64,000 nt of DNA from an uncultured Sphingomonadaceae bacterium (lineage in GTDB: Bacteria; Pseudomonadota; Alphaproteobacteria; Sphingomonadales; Sphingomonadaceae): positions 620,001-684,000 of the forward strand of contig CANMFX010000002.1 of NCBI GenBank assembly GCA_947497315.1, in the 5' to 3' direction. A program made the translations under genes and the position numbers. The notes beneath the pieces were generated by a model. That model was not told the DNA's origin. It was given only the letters and a program-made list of their open reading frames with translations, and did not search any database. Each line of letters starts with the position of its first letter. Positions within the stretch are counted from its first letter, which is position 1. Of this stretch, positions 28,170-37,478 are shown piece by piece.

Positions 28170-29401
28170 GCGCTTTCGACTTCCTTGATCGGAATATCTG
28201 GGTCCGTCAGTTGTGTGCGATCCAGCGTAAGGCCTGCCTCGACGACTTTGCGGCCTTGTACGTAATCCTTGGTGGCATTCACACAATCAAGAGCGATCAC
28301 TTTGCCATCCTTCAGATATATAATCGAGAAGGACCGGTTGGCCGGATCACCACGTACAATATATTCATCATGGCCGGTGGACAAACCGACCGTCTGTAGT
28401 TTGAGATCATATTGATTGGACCAGAACCACGGCACTGCATCATATTCGCATTTCTCACCAATAATATCGAGTGCGGCTACCTTTGCCTGATCATTGGCAT
28501 TTTGCACGGATTCGAGCCGGATATGTGCACCCTGGGCAAAGCGGTTGGCATGCGCAGCGCAATCGCCAATGGCGTAAACACCGTTCAGGCTGGTGCGGCA
28601 CGTTTGATCGACATCGACGCCATTGCCAGCAGCAGCACCAGCCGCCACAAGTGGGCCAGTCTCCGGAATAATACCGATGCCAACAATGATCATATCCGCA
28701 TCCAGAACACGTCCGTCAGCAAGCCTGACGCCGGTCGCCATTCCGTCATCATTGGTTTCAAAGGCCTCTACCATAGCATTAAGCTCTACCGTCACTCCCT
28801 GCCGGCGATGTTCTTCTTCATAAAAACGAGACAGAGTTTCGCCAGCGACCCGCGACAAAACACGATCGAGCGATTCGAGTATTGTGACACTCTTACCGAG
28901 CTTTGTGAGTACAGCCGCTGCTTCCAGCCCGATATAACCGCCGCCGACGACCACGACTTTATCCGTAGAGGGAAGGGCGGCCATGATCTTGTCGACATCT
29001 GCGCGAGATCGCACACCGTGAATATTGCGCGCCTGACTGCCTGGACAATCCAGCATTCTCGGCGAACCACCTGTAGCCCAGATCAGCTTGTGGTAACCAA
29101 TTTCATCATCGGTACTTAGCGTGACCGTCTTCTCCATCGGATCCACTTTCGATACCCGGCAACCGGTTAGCAGATCGATATTGCGCTCACCCCAAAAACT
29201 CTCGGGGCGCAACATGATACGCTCAAACGGTTTATCTCCGGCCAGATACTCTTTGGATAGCGGCGGGCGTTCATATGGTGGGTATTTTTCATTACCCATC
29301 AGACCGATTGTACCTTCAAACTTCTGCTGCCGCAGTGCGATAGCGGCTTGCGCGCCGGCATGGCCCGCGCCAACGATCAATATGTCGTAGGATTTGTTCA
29401 T
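28166..29401 (-). CDS. FAD-dependent NAD(P)H:ferredoxin reductase-like oxidoreductase
   Basis: 411 residues from the ATG at 29401 (GGCCGGAA precedes it); an upstream ATG at 29437 would add 12 residues. Two dinucleotide-binding folds are clear: ILIVGAGHAGAQAA for FAD at the N-terminus and VVVVGGGYIGLEAAAVL for NAD(P)H near residue 150. GVYAIGDCAAH is the FAD-binding end motif. The C-terminal reductase domain (about 325-405) matches putidaredoxin/rhodocoxin reductases that feed electrons to ferredoxins serving P450s or Rieske oxygenases. No partner ferredoxin or oxygenase lies nearby. Confidence 0.88.
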   Translation of the reverse strand: MNKSYDILIVGAGHAGAQAAIALRQQKFEGTIGLMGNEKYPPYERPPLSKEYLAGDKPFERIMLRPESFWGERNIDLLTGCRVSKVDPMEKTVTLSTDDEIGYHKLIWATGGSPRMLDCPGSQARNIHGVRSRADVDKIMAALPSTDKVVVVGGGYIGLEAAAVLTKLGKSVTILESLDRVLSRVAGETLSRFYEEEHRRQGVTVELNAMVEAFETNDDGMATGVRLADGRVLDADMIIVGIGIIPETGPLVAAGAAAGNGVDVDQTCRTSLNGVYAIGDCAAHANRFAQGAHIRLESVQNANDQAKVAALDIIGEKCEYDAVPWFWSNQYDLKLQTVGLSTGHDEYIVRGDPANRSFSIIYLKDGKVIALDCVNATKDYVQGRKVVEAGLTLDRTQLTDPDIPIKEVESA

Positions 29402-29574
29402 TTCCGGCCCCATTGCGCCGCCCAGCGGCAAGGCCATGACTGTTAGCGCGGATGGCCGTCACGTGGCAAGTACAAGAAAATGATAGGCAACTTGTTGACC
29501 GATAAAGATGCTGCGACTATAGCGCCGCGATCCAAGGTTTTTTATATCGATTCAGGTCGTGCAAAGAAACCGTT

Positions 29575-29651
29575 GGCGGAGTAGCTCAGGTGGTTAGAGC
29601 AGTGGAATCATAATCCATGTGTCGGGGGTTCGAGTCCCTCCTCCGCTACCA
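29575..29651 (+). tRNA. tRNA-Met (anticodon CAU), elongator type
   Basis: A 77-base cloverleaf. GGCGGAG pairs with CTCCGCT (first pair G-U), with encoded CCA. The D arm is TAGCTCAGGTGGTTAGAGC, the anticodon loop ATCATAA and the T arm GGGGG-TTCGAGT-CCCTC. The initiator hallmark of three G-C pairs below the anticodon loop is absent, so elongator Met is favoured. A lysidine-type tRNA-Ile(CAU) cannot be fully excluded. Confidence 0.95.
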
Positions 29652-29690
29652 ACCATACCGCAGAAAACAGCCATTTATGTTGGTGCAGCC

Positions 29691-30290
29691 TCAAGTGAAC
29701 TCCGATGGCAGCGATACACAAGCAAACCTGATAATTGACCTACCGCCGGTGGAAGCTTGATTGCAGCTGTATTTTTCAAAGAGAGTTGTTATCTCATTTT
29801 CAAGTTTTTCACGTTGTCGGCTGTCAAGTCTGGCGATGAGCCAGCGTTCATGCTGCTTGTATTCGCCGGTGGTGTCTTCGTCATATATATTCTCGACCCG
29901 CCATCGAGCTCCATCATAACGAAAAAGTTCACCAATCGCACCATCGCCAAATTCTATACTGGTTTCCATTATCTTGGTGAGTTCACTACTGACTGTCGAC
30001 GACCGGATATCTGACGGAACGAAATACTCTGTCGCACTTGCGCGATAGAGCTTTTGCGCCCTTCCAGCCCGTTTTCGAGAACCCGTCTCGGTTAGAAGGC
30101 CAGCTTTCACCAGACTTCGGACATGGTGCCAAACCGGCCCGATATCCTTGCCGAGAGCATCGGCAATTTCCTTCATCGTGCGTGCATTTTTTGTTGAAGT
30201 CTCCAGAATATCGAGGGTCCTTCGCAGCATCAGCAATTTGATGGCCTGCGGTGAAAGATGCGGCATTCTACTCAGTAATTCGTGTTCCAT
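29691..30290 (-). CDS. ArsR-like winged-helix transcriptional regulator
   Basis: 199 residues. The N-terminal 90 residues form a winged helix: LRRTLDILETSTKNARTMKE, then IADALGKDIGPVWHHVRSLV (recognition helix) and KAGLLTETGSRKRAGRAQKL (wing). The C-terminal half is a helical domain of unknown ligand, with no Cys metal site of the ArsR kind. It is divergent from the S41 peptidase gene with 55 bases between the two starts, so it probably controls that gene and itself. Confidence 0.75.
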   Translation of the reverse strand: MEHELLSRMPHLSPQAIKLLMLRRTLDILETSTKNARTMKEIADALGKDIGPVWHHVRSLVKAGLLTETGSRKRAGRAQKLYRASATEYFVPSDIRSSTVSSELTKIMETSIEFGDGAIGELFRYDGARWRVENIYDEDTTGEYKQHERWLIARLDSRQREKLENEITTLFEKYSCNQASTGGRSIIRFACVSLPSEFT

Positions 30291-30345
30291 ATGAAGTAGC
30301 TATCAGGAACATTGATTCAGGTCACCTATTGGAGAGATTCTTGCC

Positions 30346-31377
30346 ATGATCAATTCCAGATTGTTTGCCGCTATTTTGACACTTGGCATTCATGCATGTG
30401 TGCTACCGGCCGCGCCGCACCAAAATTCCAACGTTACAGCGGCCGATGGCGATACCGCAACTTCATCAGAGCCAGATCAGTCTATTACAAAAGATACACG
30501 GGCCGATGCAATCTTGCGGCTGCTGGGAGAACACTATGTTTATCCCGGCAATGTAAAGAGAGTTGAGCAAGCAATCCGCGCACGCTCAGCCGACTTCATC
30601 CAGCTTGACGATCGTGCATATGCTGACGCGATGCGATCCGTTTTGTCGGATTTGGTCCAAGATCGCCACTTATTGCTCGATCATAGCGCCCGCCCGTTGG
30701 CAGAAGATGATAAGCATGATATTTCAGAGCCCGATCCGGCAGCCAAGGCGCGAATGGAGGAATTTGCCCGACGGGTAAACTATGGCTTCACTCAGGTTAA
30801 AGTCATGAAGGGTAATATTGGGTATCTTCAAATAGATGGCTTCATGCCGGTTGAGGTGGCCGGCGGGACCCTTGCAGCAGCGATAAAAGAACTGCATGGC
30901 ACCGGTGCCCTTGTCATTGACCTGCGAGAATCTGATAAGGGCGGTGAACCAGAAATGGTTGCCTTGATCACTGCCTACTTGATATCTGACACCGAGCGAC
31001 AGCTGACCAGAACTGTCTATCGAAACGGAAAAGAGGAGGAAAGCCGTATTCCGTTGCTGGATGCCGCGCAACGCTTTCCTGAAGATACACCAATCTATGT
31101 GCTGACAAGCCGCAAGACATTCTCGGCAGGAGAGGAACTGGCCTACAATCTCAAAGCGCTGGGACGTGCACGCGTGATTGGTGAACCAACCGGAGGTGGG
31201 GCCAATCCCGGAGAAGTGCATCGCATAAACGCCCACCTCAGACTTTTTGTGCCGGAAGGGGAAGTGTTCAGCTCGATCACCGGTGAAAATTGGAATTGGA
31301 CCGGAGTGATCCCGCACGAGGCAGTCGCGCCAGAGGATGCTCTTGATCGGGCGATAACAGAGATCGAAGCCAAATGA
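30346..31377 (+). CDS. S41 family peptidase (tail-specific protease/IRBP-like)
   Basis: 343 residues with an N-terminal export signal (about 1-25; HAC at 16-18 could be a weak lipobox). The S41 core is visible: an N-terminal helical cap with YPGNVKRVEQAIRAR, then GNIGYLQIDGFMPVEV, a strand with LVIDLRESDKGGEPEMVALI, and the active-site segment TSRKTFSAGEELAYNLKALG. GEPTGGGANPGEVHRI closes the fold. No PDZ domain is seen, which fits the short IRBP-like branch. GGAGAG lies upstream of the ATG. The substrate is unknown; the divergent winged-helix regulator is its likely controller. Confidence 0.85.
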   Translation: MINSRLFAAILTLGIHACVLPAAPHQNSNVTAADGDTATSSEPDQSITKDTRADAILRLLGEHYVYPGNVKRVEQAIRARSADFIQLDDRAYADAMRSVLSDLVQDRHLLLDHSARPLAEDDKHDISEPDPAAKARMEEFARRVNYGFTQVKVMKGNIGYLQIDGFMPVEVAGGTLAAAIKELHGTGALVIDLRESDKGGEPEMVALITAYLISDTERQLTRTVYRNGKEEESRIPLLDAAQRFPEDTPIYVLTSRKTFSAGEELAYNLKALGRARVIGEPTGGGANPGEVHRINAHLRLFVPEGEVFSSITGENWNWTGVIPHEAVAPEDALDRAITEIEAK

Positions 31378-31594
31378 GGTTGGGAAGTCTGATGCGCGAA
31401 GGGAAATTTGTTTGAATCTGCTTCCGGGATAAATCGGACACTATTGCAGCATCTTAAATGTCTAAAACCGAAGGGCTGTCACCTCGAATGGTTTAACTTT
31501 TGATGCATTTGCGAGATGACTTCCAGATTCGACGGTTGCTCGCAATGTCGAATGCTGCAAGGATACCAAAAGATTTCGTAATGGTTGGAAAGGC

Positions 31595-32332
31595 ATGGGC
31601 GGGCCAGCAATGGAACTTGCAGACAAAAACATATTACTAACCGGCGGAAGCGCGGGTATCGGCCGCGAGATTGCGCGCCAGTTGAAGGAAAAAGGCGCGG
31701 AGGTGACGCTGACTGGGCGCAATCCTGATCGGTTGGCGGCCATGCGTGGGGAAGGTTTTGAGGTTATTGAGGCCGATTTGTCCAGTGCAGCCGGCGTGGA
31801 TGCGTTGCTCACGAAATGGGGTAGCAGGGATATTGATGTTCTGCTCAATAATGCCGGTCAGCTTGTCGATCATGACTTTCGTGAGGGCAATCCGGTTGCC
31901 GATGCGGCCGATGATTGCATCTATGCCAATCTTAACGCGCCCATCCGATTGATCACTGGCCTGATGCCCAGTCTGCGCAAACGGCCGCAGGCGGCAATTG
32001 TCAATGTCACCTCAGGTCTTGCCATTGCACCGGCCGCCCGTACGCCGATATATTGCGCTACCAAATCGGGGTTGCGATTTTATACACTTGGTCTGCGCGA
32101 ACAGCTCAAGGATTCCAATATCCGTGTGATCGAAGCGCTACCGCCGGTTGTTGACACGCAGATGAATGATGGCAACCCGACCAAGAAGATGCCGCCTGAG
32201 GAATGCGCACGGCAAATTGTCCTCGCAATCGAGCGTAATCAGGATGAGGTAAATATCGGTATGACGAAGGCTTTGCGGGTGGCTGAAGCAATCTCCCCTG
32301 CTCTTGCGCGGGGCATTACATTGCGGTTCTAA
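31595..32332 (+). CDS. Short-chain dehydrogenase/reductase
   Basis: 245 residues. The Rossmann motif TGGSAGIG is near residue 17, NNAG near 87, the catalytic Ser in NVTSG and the YxxxK pair in YCATKSG near 150. It resembles the DltE-like short oxidoreductases. NADP is favoured by the Arg in TGRN after the second strand. GGAAAGG lies before the ATG. The Gfo/Idh gene follows 77 bases later and may be co-transcribed. The substrate is unknown. Confidence 0.87.
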   Translation: MGGPAMELADKNILLTGGSAGIGREIARQLKEKGAEVTLTGRNPDRLAAMRGEGFEVIEADLSSAAGVDALLTKWGSRDIDVLLNNAGQLVDHDFREGNPVADAADDCIYANLNAPIRLITGLMPSLRKRPQAAIVNVTSGLAIAPAARTPIYCATKSGLRFYTLGLREQLKDSNIRVIEALPPVVDTQMNDGNPTKKMPPEECARQIVLAIERNQDEVNIGMTKALRVAEAISPALARGITLRF

Positions 32333-32409
32333 AAGACGGGTTTTGCCAAATGGCACAATCCCACTACAAAATAGTTTCGCATTAAAGCTCATTGAAAGAA
32401 CGGAAACTG

Positions 32410-33480
32410 GTGAAAAAGAGATACGCGATTATCGGTGCCGGGATGATGGGTCGTGAGCATATCAGCAATATTGCGCTATTGGATGAAGTGACGCTGGTCG
32501 CGCTGTCCGACCCGGACAGGGGCTCGCTGGAAGACTCGCGCGATCATGCCCAGAAACTGGGTGCCAATCCGGTTTGCTATGCAAGCACACAAGAGATGTT
32601 TGCAAGTGAAGCGATTGATGCCGTCATAATCGCCGCACCCAACCACACCCATTTTGAGATCATGCAGGACGTGATGAAGCATCCCGTCGCTATCCTGCTT
32701 GAAAAGCCGATGTGTACGACTGTTGAAGACGCACGCGCATTGCACCAAGCGGCACAAAAGCATCCACATCTTTTGTGGATAGGTCTGGAATACCGCTACA
32801 TGCCGCCGGTCACCACATTTATCGAGCGGGTGCACGGCGGTATAACCGGGCCGGTCAAGATGCTTTCAATTCGCGAGCACCGCTTCCCCTTTCTGCAGAA
32901 GGTTGGCGACTGGAATCGGTTCAGCGAGAATACTGGTGGCACATTGGTCGAGAAATGCTGTCATTTCTTCGACCTGATGCGACATATATTGCAGGACGAA
33001 CCCGTCAGGGTTTTCGCATCGGGAGGGCAGGATGTGAACCATCTCGATGAGAGCTATGGGGGCAGGATTCCGGATATTCTCGATAACGCGTATGTGGTAC
33101 TCGAATTTACCAAGGGGACTCGTGCTGTGCTGGACCTGTGTATGTTTGCCGAAGGTTCCGAAGAGCAGGAACAAATCTATGCGCTGGGTGAAAAAGGCAA
33201 GCTGGAGGTCGGAATTCCATCGGCCAATGTCACCTGGTCGCCGCGTAATGGTTCCGAGCCTGTAACAGAGTCCGTTTCTACGCCCGAGCAAGCTTTGAAG
33301 GCGGGAGACCACCATGGGGCGACTTATTTTCAATTGCTGAAGTTTCACAAGGCTTTATTGGATGGCGGTGCACCGGAAATCTCGACATATGACGGACTGC
33401 GGTCAGTAGAGATCGGAGCCGCAGCCCATCAATCCATCGAAACCGGTTTGCCGGTGCAGCTTACCTCCAACAAAGGATAA
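32410..33480 (+). CDS. Gfo/Idh/MocA family oxidoreductase
   Basis: 356 residues from a GTG at 32410 (TTG at 32392 is the alternative start). The N-terminal Rossmann fold has YAIIGAGMMGREH. The family motif EKPMCTT follows at about 100 with its catalytic Lys. In the C-terminal domain the active-site helix reads CCHFFDLMRH, where the His is the usual proton relay. Such enzymes oxidise or reduce sugars, inositols and similar polyols with NAD(P). It is followed after 3 bases by an aldo/keto reductase, and then a dioxygenase, which suggests one pathway. Confidence 0.88.
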   Translation: MKKRYAIIGAGMMGREHISNIALLDEVTLVALSDPDRGSLEDSRDHAQKLGANPVCYASTQEMFASEAIDAVIIAAPNHTHFEIMQDVMKHPVAILLEKPMCTTVEDARALHQAAQKHPHLLWIGLEYRYMPPVTTFIERVHGGITGPVKMLSIREHRFPFLQKVGDWNRFSENTGGTLVEKCCHFFDLMRHILQDEPVRVFASGGQDVNHLDESYGGRIPDILDNAYVVLEFTKGTRAVLDLCMFAEGSEEQEQIYALGEKGKLEVGIPSANVTWSPRNGSEPVTESVSTPEQALKAGDHHGATYFQLLKFHKALLDGGAPEISTYDGLRSVEIGAAAHQSIETGLPVQLTSNKG

Positions 33481-33483
33481 TCT

Positions 33484-34437
33484 ATGAAGCAAATGCCCGA
33501 AATTGGATTTGGCTTGTGGAAAGTGAGCAGAGAAGATGCTGCCGATATCGTGGTGGAAGCTGTGAAAGCCGGGTATCGGCATTTCGATTGCGCAGCGGAT
33601 TATGCAAATGAGGCTGAGGTTGGTGAGGGCCTGAACCGCGCTATCACCGAAGGGCTTGTAACCCGCGATGAGCTATGGGTCACATCCAAGTTATGGAACA
33701 CTTTTCATCATCCCGATCATGTGGAAAGCGCCTGTCAAAAATCTCTTGATGATCTGGGACTGGATTATCTGGATCTTTATCTTGTCCATTTTCCTATTGC
33801 TCTGGAATATGTACCCGTTGAAACGCGTTATCCCCCAGAGTGGTTGTTTGATCCCGACACCGACAATCCGCAAATGAAGCGTGCGCCAGTGTCGCTGCAA
33901 GACACCTGGCAAGCTATGGAAAAGTTGGTGGATGCCGGCATGGTACGACAAATTGGCGTATGTAACTATAACAGCGCCTTGATCCATGACCTGATGAGCT
34001 ATGCCACGGTCAAACCAGCGATACTGCAAATTGAGGCTCACCCTTATCTGACACAGGAAAAACTGATCCGGTTGGCACATCAATATGACATTTCTGTCAC
34101 CGCCTTTTCGCCCCTTGCAGCGCTTTCTTATGTGGAAATTGACATGGCGGGCCAAGCTGACAGCGTATTGACCGAAACAGTGGTTCAGGAAATTGCGGCA
34201 GCCCATGGCAAGAGTCCGGCACAGGTCGTGCTGCGCTGGGGCGTGCAGCGCGGTACATCCATTATTCCGAAGAGCAGCAATCCGCAGCGGATGCGCGAAA
34301 ATCTCGCGATTAATGATTTCTCGCTAAGCGAAGACCAGATGCACGCAATTTCCGCGCTAAACGCCAATCGGCGGTTCAATGACCCCGGCGTGTTTTGCGA
34401 AGCGGCTTTCGGTCTGTTTAACCCGATTTATGATTAA
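33484..34437 (+). CDS. Aldo/keto reductase
   Basis: 317 residues, a single TIM-barrel AKR. The catalytic tetrad is present: Asp and Tyr in FDCAADYANE (about 35-45), Lys in VTSKLW (about 75) and His in LYLVHFP (about 105). The NADPH-binding end IPKSSNPQRMRENL is at about 265. Length and motifs match aldose reductase/xylose reductase-like AKRs that reduce sugar aldehydes or ketones. It lies 3 bases after the Gfo/Idh gene and 9 before the dioxygenase gene. Confidence 0.9.
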   Translation: MKQMPEIGFGLWKVSREDAADIVVEAVKAGYRHFDCAADYANEAEVGEGLNRAITEGLVTRDELWVTSKLWNTFHHPDHVESACQKSLDDLGLDYLDLYLVHFPIALEYVPVETRYPPEWLFDPDTDNPQMKRAPVSLQDTWQAMEKLVDAGMVRQIGVCNYNSALIHDLMSYATVKPAILQIEAHPYLTQEKLIRLAHQYDISVTAFSPLAALSYVEIDMAGQADSVLTETVVQEIAAAHGKSPAQVVLRWGVQRGTSIIPKSSNPQRMRENLAINDFSLSEDQMHAISALNANRRFNDPGVFCEAAFGLFNPIYD

Positions 34438-34446
34438 GGACAGGCG

Positions 34447-35382
34447 ATGAAACAGCAGAACTGGAATGATGTCGCTTTCCCCGAAATAGTCACGTCCGAT
34501 AGCGGATCAAACCTGGCGGATTATCTAGCTAATGGGCGAGACGACGTGAACGAGCAACTCATGAAAAGCGGTGCAGTTCTGTTTCGCGGTTTTCATGTTC
34601 CGGCAGTGGAAGATTTTGACGTTGCGGTTGAGTCTTATGGTGCAGAGAATTTTCCTTACGAAAAATCGCTGTCCAACGCGGTGCGGATCAATCTTACCCC
34701 ACGCGTTTTTACCGCCAACGAAGCGCCGCCGGAGACCAGCATCTTCCTCCATCATGAAATGGCACAAACGCCGATTTATCCGTCCAAACTGTTTTTCTAT
34801 TGCAATATTGCCGCAGACGAAGGCGGCGCGACGCCACTTTGCCGGTCGGATATATTATTGAGCAAACTGGAACAGGCAGAGCCTCAGCTGGTGGAAGCCT
34901 TCGCCACAAAAGGCGTGCGCTATACCAATGTTATGCCCGCGCTTGATGATCCAGGTTCTGGTCAGGGGCGCAGCTGGCAAAGCACGCTCAATGCCGCAGA
35001 CAAGACGGCGGCGGAGAAGCGGCTCGACGCACTTGGTTATGACTGGGAGTGGCAGGATGATGGCACATTGCGTGTAATATCGCCCAGACTGGATGCGGTG
35101 CGCACGCTGTCCGATGGACGGCGGGTGTTTTTCAATCAGCTCATCGCTGCTTATCGCGGTTGGGCAGATAAGCGCAATGATCCGTCGAAATCGATTTGTT
35201 TTGGCGATGGATCGCCCATTGCTGCGGAAAGCATGGCAACGGCAATCAGGCTGGCAGATGATCTGAGCTATGACTTGCAATGGCAGGATGGTGATGTGGC
35301 ACTGGTCGACAATTTCATGGTGATGCATGGTCGGCGACCGTTCAAAGGCACGCGTAAGGTGCTGGCATCGCTCATCAAATAG
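34447..35382 (+). CDS. TauD/SyrP-like Fe(II)/2-oxoglutarate dioxygenase
   Basis: 311 residues. The iron-binding facial triad is present as HHE (about residue 99, in FLHHEMAQTPIYPSKLFFYC) with Glu replacing the more usual Asp, and the distal His in VMHGRRPFKGTRKVL, whose Arg binds 2-oxoglutarate. The H-x-E form and the GGATPLCRSDILL segment are typical of SyrP-type enzymes, which hydroxylate amino acids or other small molecules in secondary metabolism. Last gene of the Gfo-AKR-dioxygenase operon; it overlaps the convergent symporter gene by 8 bases. Substrate unknown. Confidence 0.87.
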   Translation: MKQQNWNDVAFPEIVTSDSGSNLADYLANGRDDVNEQLMKSGAVLFRGFHVPAVEDFDVAVESYGAENFPYEKSLSNAVRINLTPRVFTANEAPPETSIFLHHEMAQTPIYPSKLFFYCNIAADEGGATPLCRSDILLSKLEQAEPQLVEAFATKGVRYTNVMPALDDPGSGQGRSWQSTLNAADKTAAEKRLDALGYDWEWQDDGTLRVISPRLDAVRTLSDGRRVFFNQLIAAYRGWADKRNDPSKSICFGDGSPIAAESMATAIRLADDLSYDLQWQDGDVALVDNFMVMHGRRPFKGTRKVLASLIK

Positions 35383-37099
35383 GCTGCCTCGACGCGGCCA
35401 CAGTCCGCGATTTCGCAGCCCAGGCCCAGTAGATGATATTTGCCAGGACTATGGAAAGCATCAGCGAGAAGAAAAGTCGACCAAGTCCTTCACCAGAGGC
35501 CAGTCCGATAGACGAGAACAGCAGATAGAGCCCCACAACGCAGGAAAAGAGCGTTGCCGCCAGCGGTTTCGCAAAGCGCCAGGGTTGCAGATCCACCTGC
35601 GCGTTGATCTTGAAATTCCAGGGCGTTTCGTGGGGGCGGAGATATCCGGCGACCAGCATGATCATGACCTCGATTACAAACAGGATGGCATATTGGTGGA
35701 GGAAGTGAATCGTGATCGCTTCATCAAATACGAAACGCAGCAGCGCGTACGCGGTTACGTGAAACAAGATAACAATCTTGGCACCAATTGCCGGTACCCG
35801 TTTGGTAAATAATCCTACTATTACAATCACTACTGTAGGAATGTTATAGAAACCTGTGAATATCCGGATGATCTGCCATAGTCCCTGCTCAGCGAAGTAG
35901 AGCAAAGGTGCTACGACAAACGAAAACAGCGCGATGACGATACTCGCATTTTTTGCCACCCGCACCAGATCAGCATCGCTCGCCTTATTTTTCCGCCATG
36001 GGCCATAGACGTCCAGACAAAACAGGGTCGCGGCGCTGTTGAGCAATGAATTGAACGAACTAAATACAGCACCCAATAGCACTGCCAGGAAGAAACCGGC
36101 CAGATATACCGGCATTACGTCTTTGATAAGCCGGGGATAGGCCTGATCAATGGAGCCAAGACCCGGACCATAAAGATGAAAAGCAATCACGCCCGGTATC
36201 ATCATCATGAACGGCACCAGCACCTTGAAAAAACCGGAAAACAGCACGCCCTTCTGCCCCTCTGCCAAAGAGGATGCTCCCAACGTTCGCTGGATCACAT
36301 ATTGATTGGTGCACCAGTAAAAGAGATTGGCAAAGAGCATTCCTGTGAACAAGGTTCCGAAGGGCGTGGGATCATCTTCACTGCCAATGGCGTTGAGCTT
36401 CTCGGGATGATCACTGACCAGCTTGTCCAGGCCTAGCCCGAAATTTCCCTCGCCCAGGGTTATCAGGCCAAGCACCGGTACAAGTATCCCGATTATCAAC
36501 AACCCAACGCCATTTATCGTATCGGACACTGCGACAGCCTTGAGGCCGCCAAAAATGGCATAAATTGAACCAATCCCGCCGATTGTCAGCACTGTGACCA
36601 CTAGCGCCTCGAAATAGGATATGCCCAGAAGATCGGGGACATCGAAAAGCTGCATGACCGCAATAGAACCGGAATAAAGCACCGAAGGGATGGTTATCAA
36701 TCCATAGCCGAGCATGAATAAAATCACCGACATCCGGCGGACATCAGCATCAAAACGGTCCGCGAGAAACTCGGGCAGGGTCGTGAAGGCACCGGCCAGA
36801 TAACGAGGTAGGAAGACCAGCGCCATGGCAATGGTCGCAACCGCCGCCGTTACTTCCCACGCCATACTGCTTAGGTTAAAGCCATAAGCGGAGCCGTTTA
36901 GACCGATCAGCTGTTCTGCCGAAAGGTTGGTCAGGAGTAGTGAACCGGCAATAAACACGCTGCCAAGACCGCGTCCGGCGAGAAAATAACCATCACGGCT
37001 GTCGACCCCGCCGCGCGTCTTCCGCCATGAAATAAAGGCAACCAGCCCCATGAAGAAGATACAGCTGGCCAGAGTGAAAAACAGATTCGCGTTTTGCAT
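35375..37099 (-). CDS. Sodium:solute symporter (SLC5/SSS family)
   Basis: 574 residues with about 14 membrane helices. The SSS hallmarks are clear: DGYFLAGRGLGSVFIAGSLL and LTNLSAEQLIGLNGSAYGF at the N-terminus, then LPRYLAGAFTTLPEFLADRF. Its branch resembles YidK-like sugar or polyol symporters of the inner membrane, rather than proline or pantothenate carriers. It converges with the dioxygenase operon. A perfect 12-bp palindrome lies 27 bases upstream of its start and may be an operator. The transported compound may feed the neighbouring enzymes; this is inference. Confidence 0.9.
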   Translation of the reverse strand: MQNANLFFTLASCIFFMGLVAFISWRKTRGGVDSRDGYFLAGRGLGSVFIAGSLLLTNLSAEQLIGLNGSAYGFNLSSMAWEVTAAVATIAMALVFLPRYLAGAFTTLPEFLADRFDADVRRMSVILFMLGYGLITIPSVLYSGSIAVMQLFDVPDLLGISYFEALVVTVLTIGGIGSIYAIFGGLKAVAVSDTINGVGLLIIGILVPVLGLITLGEGNFGLGLDKLVSDHPEKLNAIGSEDDPTPFGTLFTGMLFANLFYWCTNQYVIQRTLGASSLAEGQKGVLFSGFFKVLVPFMMMIPGVIAFHLYGPGLGSIDQAYPRLIKDVMPVYLAGFFLAVLLGAVFSSFNSLLNSAATLFCLDVYGPWRKNKASDADLVRVAKNASIVIALFSFVVAPLLYFAEQGLWQIIRIFTGFYNIPTVVIVIVGLFTKRVPAIGAKIVILFHVTAYALLRFVFDEAITIHFLHQYAILFVIEVMIMLVAGYLRPHETPWNFKINAQVDLQPWRFAKPLAATLFSCVVGLYLLFSSIGLASGEGLGRLFFSLMLSIVLANIIYWAWAAKSRTVAASRQPI

Positions 37100-37478
37100 G
37101 CCGAGTTAGTGCTCAGTATCGCGTTACATTGCAATGTCGGGACGTGCTAATTGTTATATTAACATATGAGATAGAGCTAAAGTGGTTGTTCTTTCCGCTA
37201 TTCGTCCAACTCGATAGAGTTTAAAGAATCATGTCCATCACAGGTCTTTTTCAAGCAAGTCTCCTATCAATAAAAAGCCCTGCTTGAGGTCGAATCTGAC
37301 TAAAATTGAGCAGGTTAGACCGCCTTCACCAGCTTTGAAACCAATGATGGTGAGAGTAGATTGTAGAGAAATCTGCGCCGGGCTGTGGTTACATTACTAT
37401 TAATCTATATTTTTGCGCGCTGGTTAACAAACGACCCCTAATTCATTCATTATAAGTTCGTGGGTGAACGGGGTAAAA
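37100..37478. other. Intergenic control region between symporter and subtilase genes
   Basis: 379 bases, A/T-rich compared with its flanks, between two divergent genes. It holds the palindrome at 37126-37137, a second dyad TGTTA-TAT-TAACA at about 37152-37164, and an A/T-rich stretch at about 37390-37415 before the subtilase gene that may hold its promoter. No open frame in it looks coding. Confidence 0.55.
37126..37137. promoter_or_regulatory. Perfect palindrome, candidate operator of the symporter gene
   Basis: ACATTGCAATGT is a perfect 12-bp dyad centred about 32 bases upstream of the symporter ATG (37099, minus strand). Its position fits a repressor site near the transcription start. No regulator gene adjoins it, so the protein that binds is unknown. 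Confidence 0.4.

Noticed and set aside
28412-29119. 235-codon frame antisense to the flavoprotein gene
   Set aside because: The minus-strand frame has full FAD and NAD(P)H motifs; the plus-strand frame shows none.
31378-31594. Possible gene between the S41 peptidase and SDR genes
   Set aside because: The open frames are antisense to the SDR or too short; no ribosome site or domain is visible.
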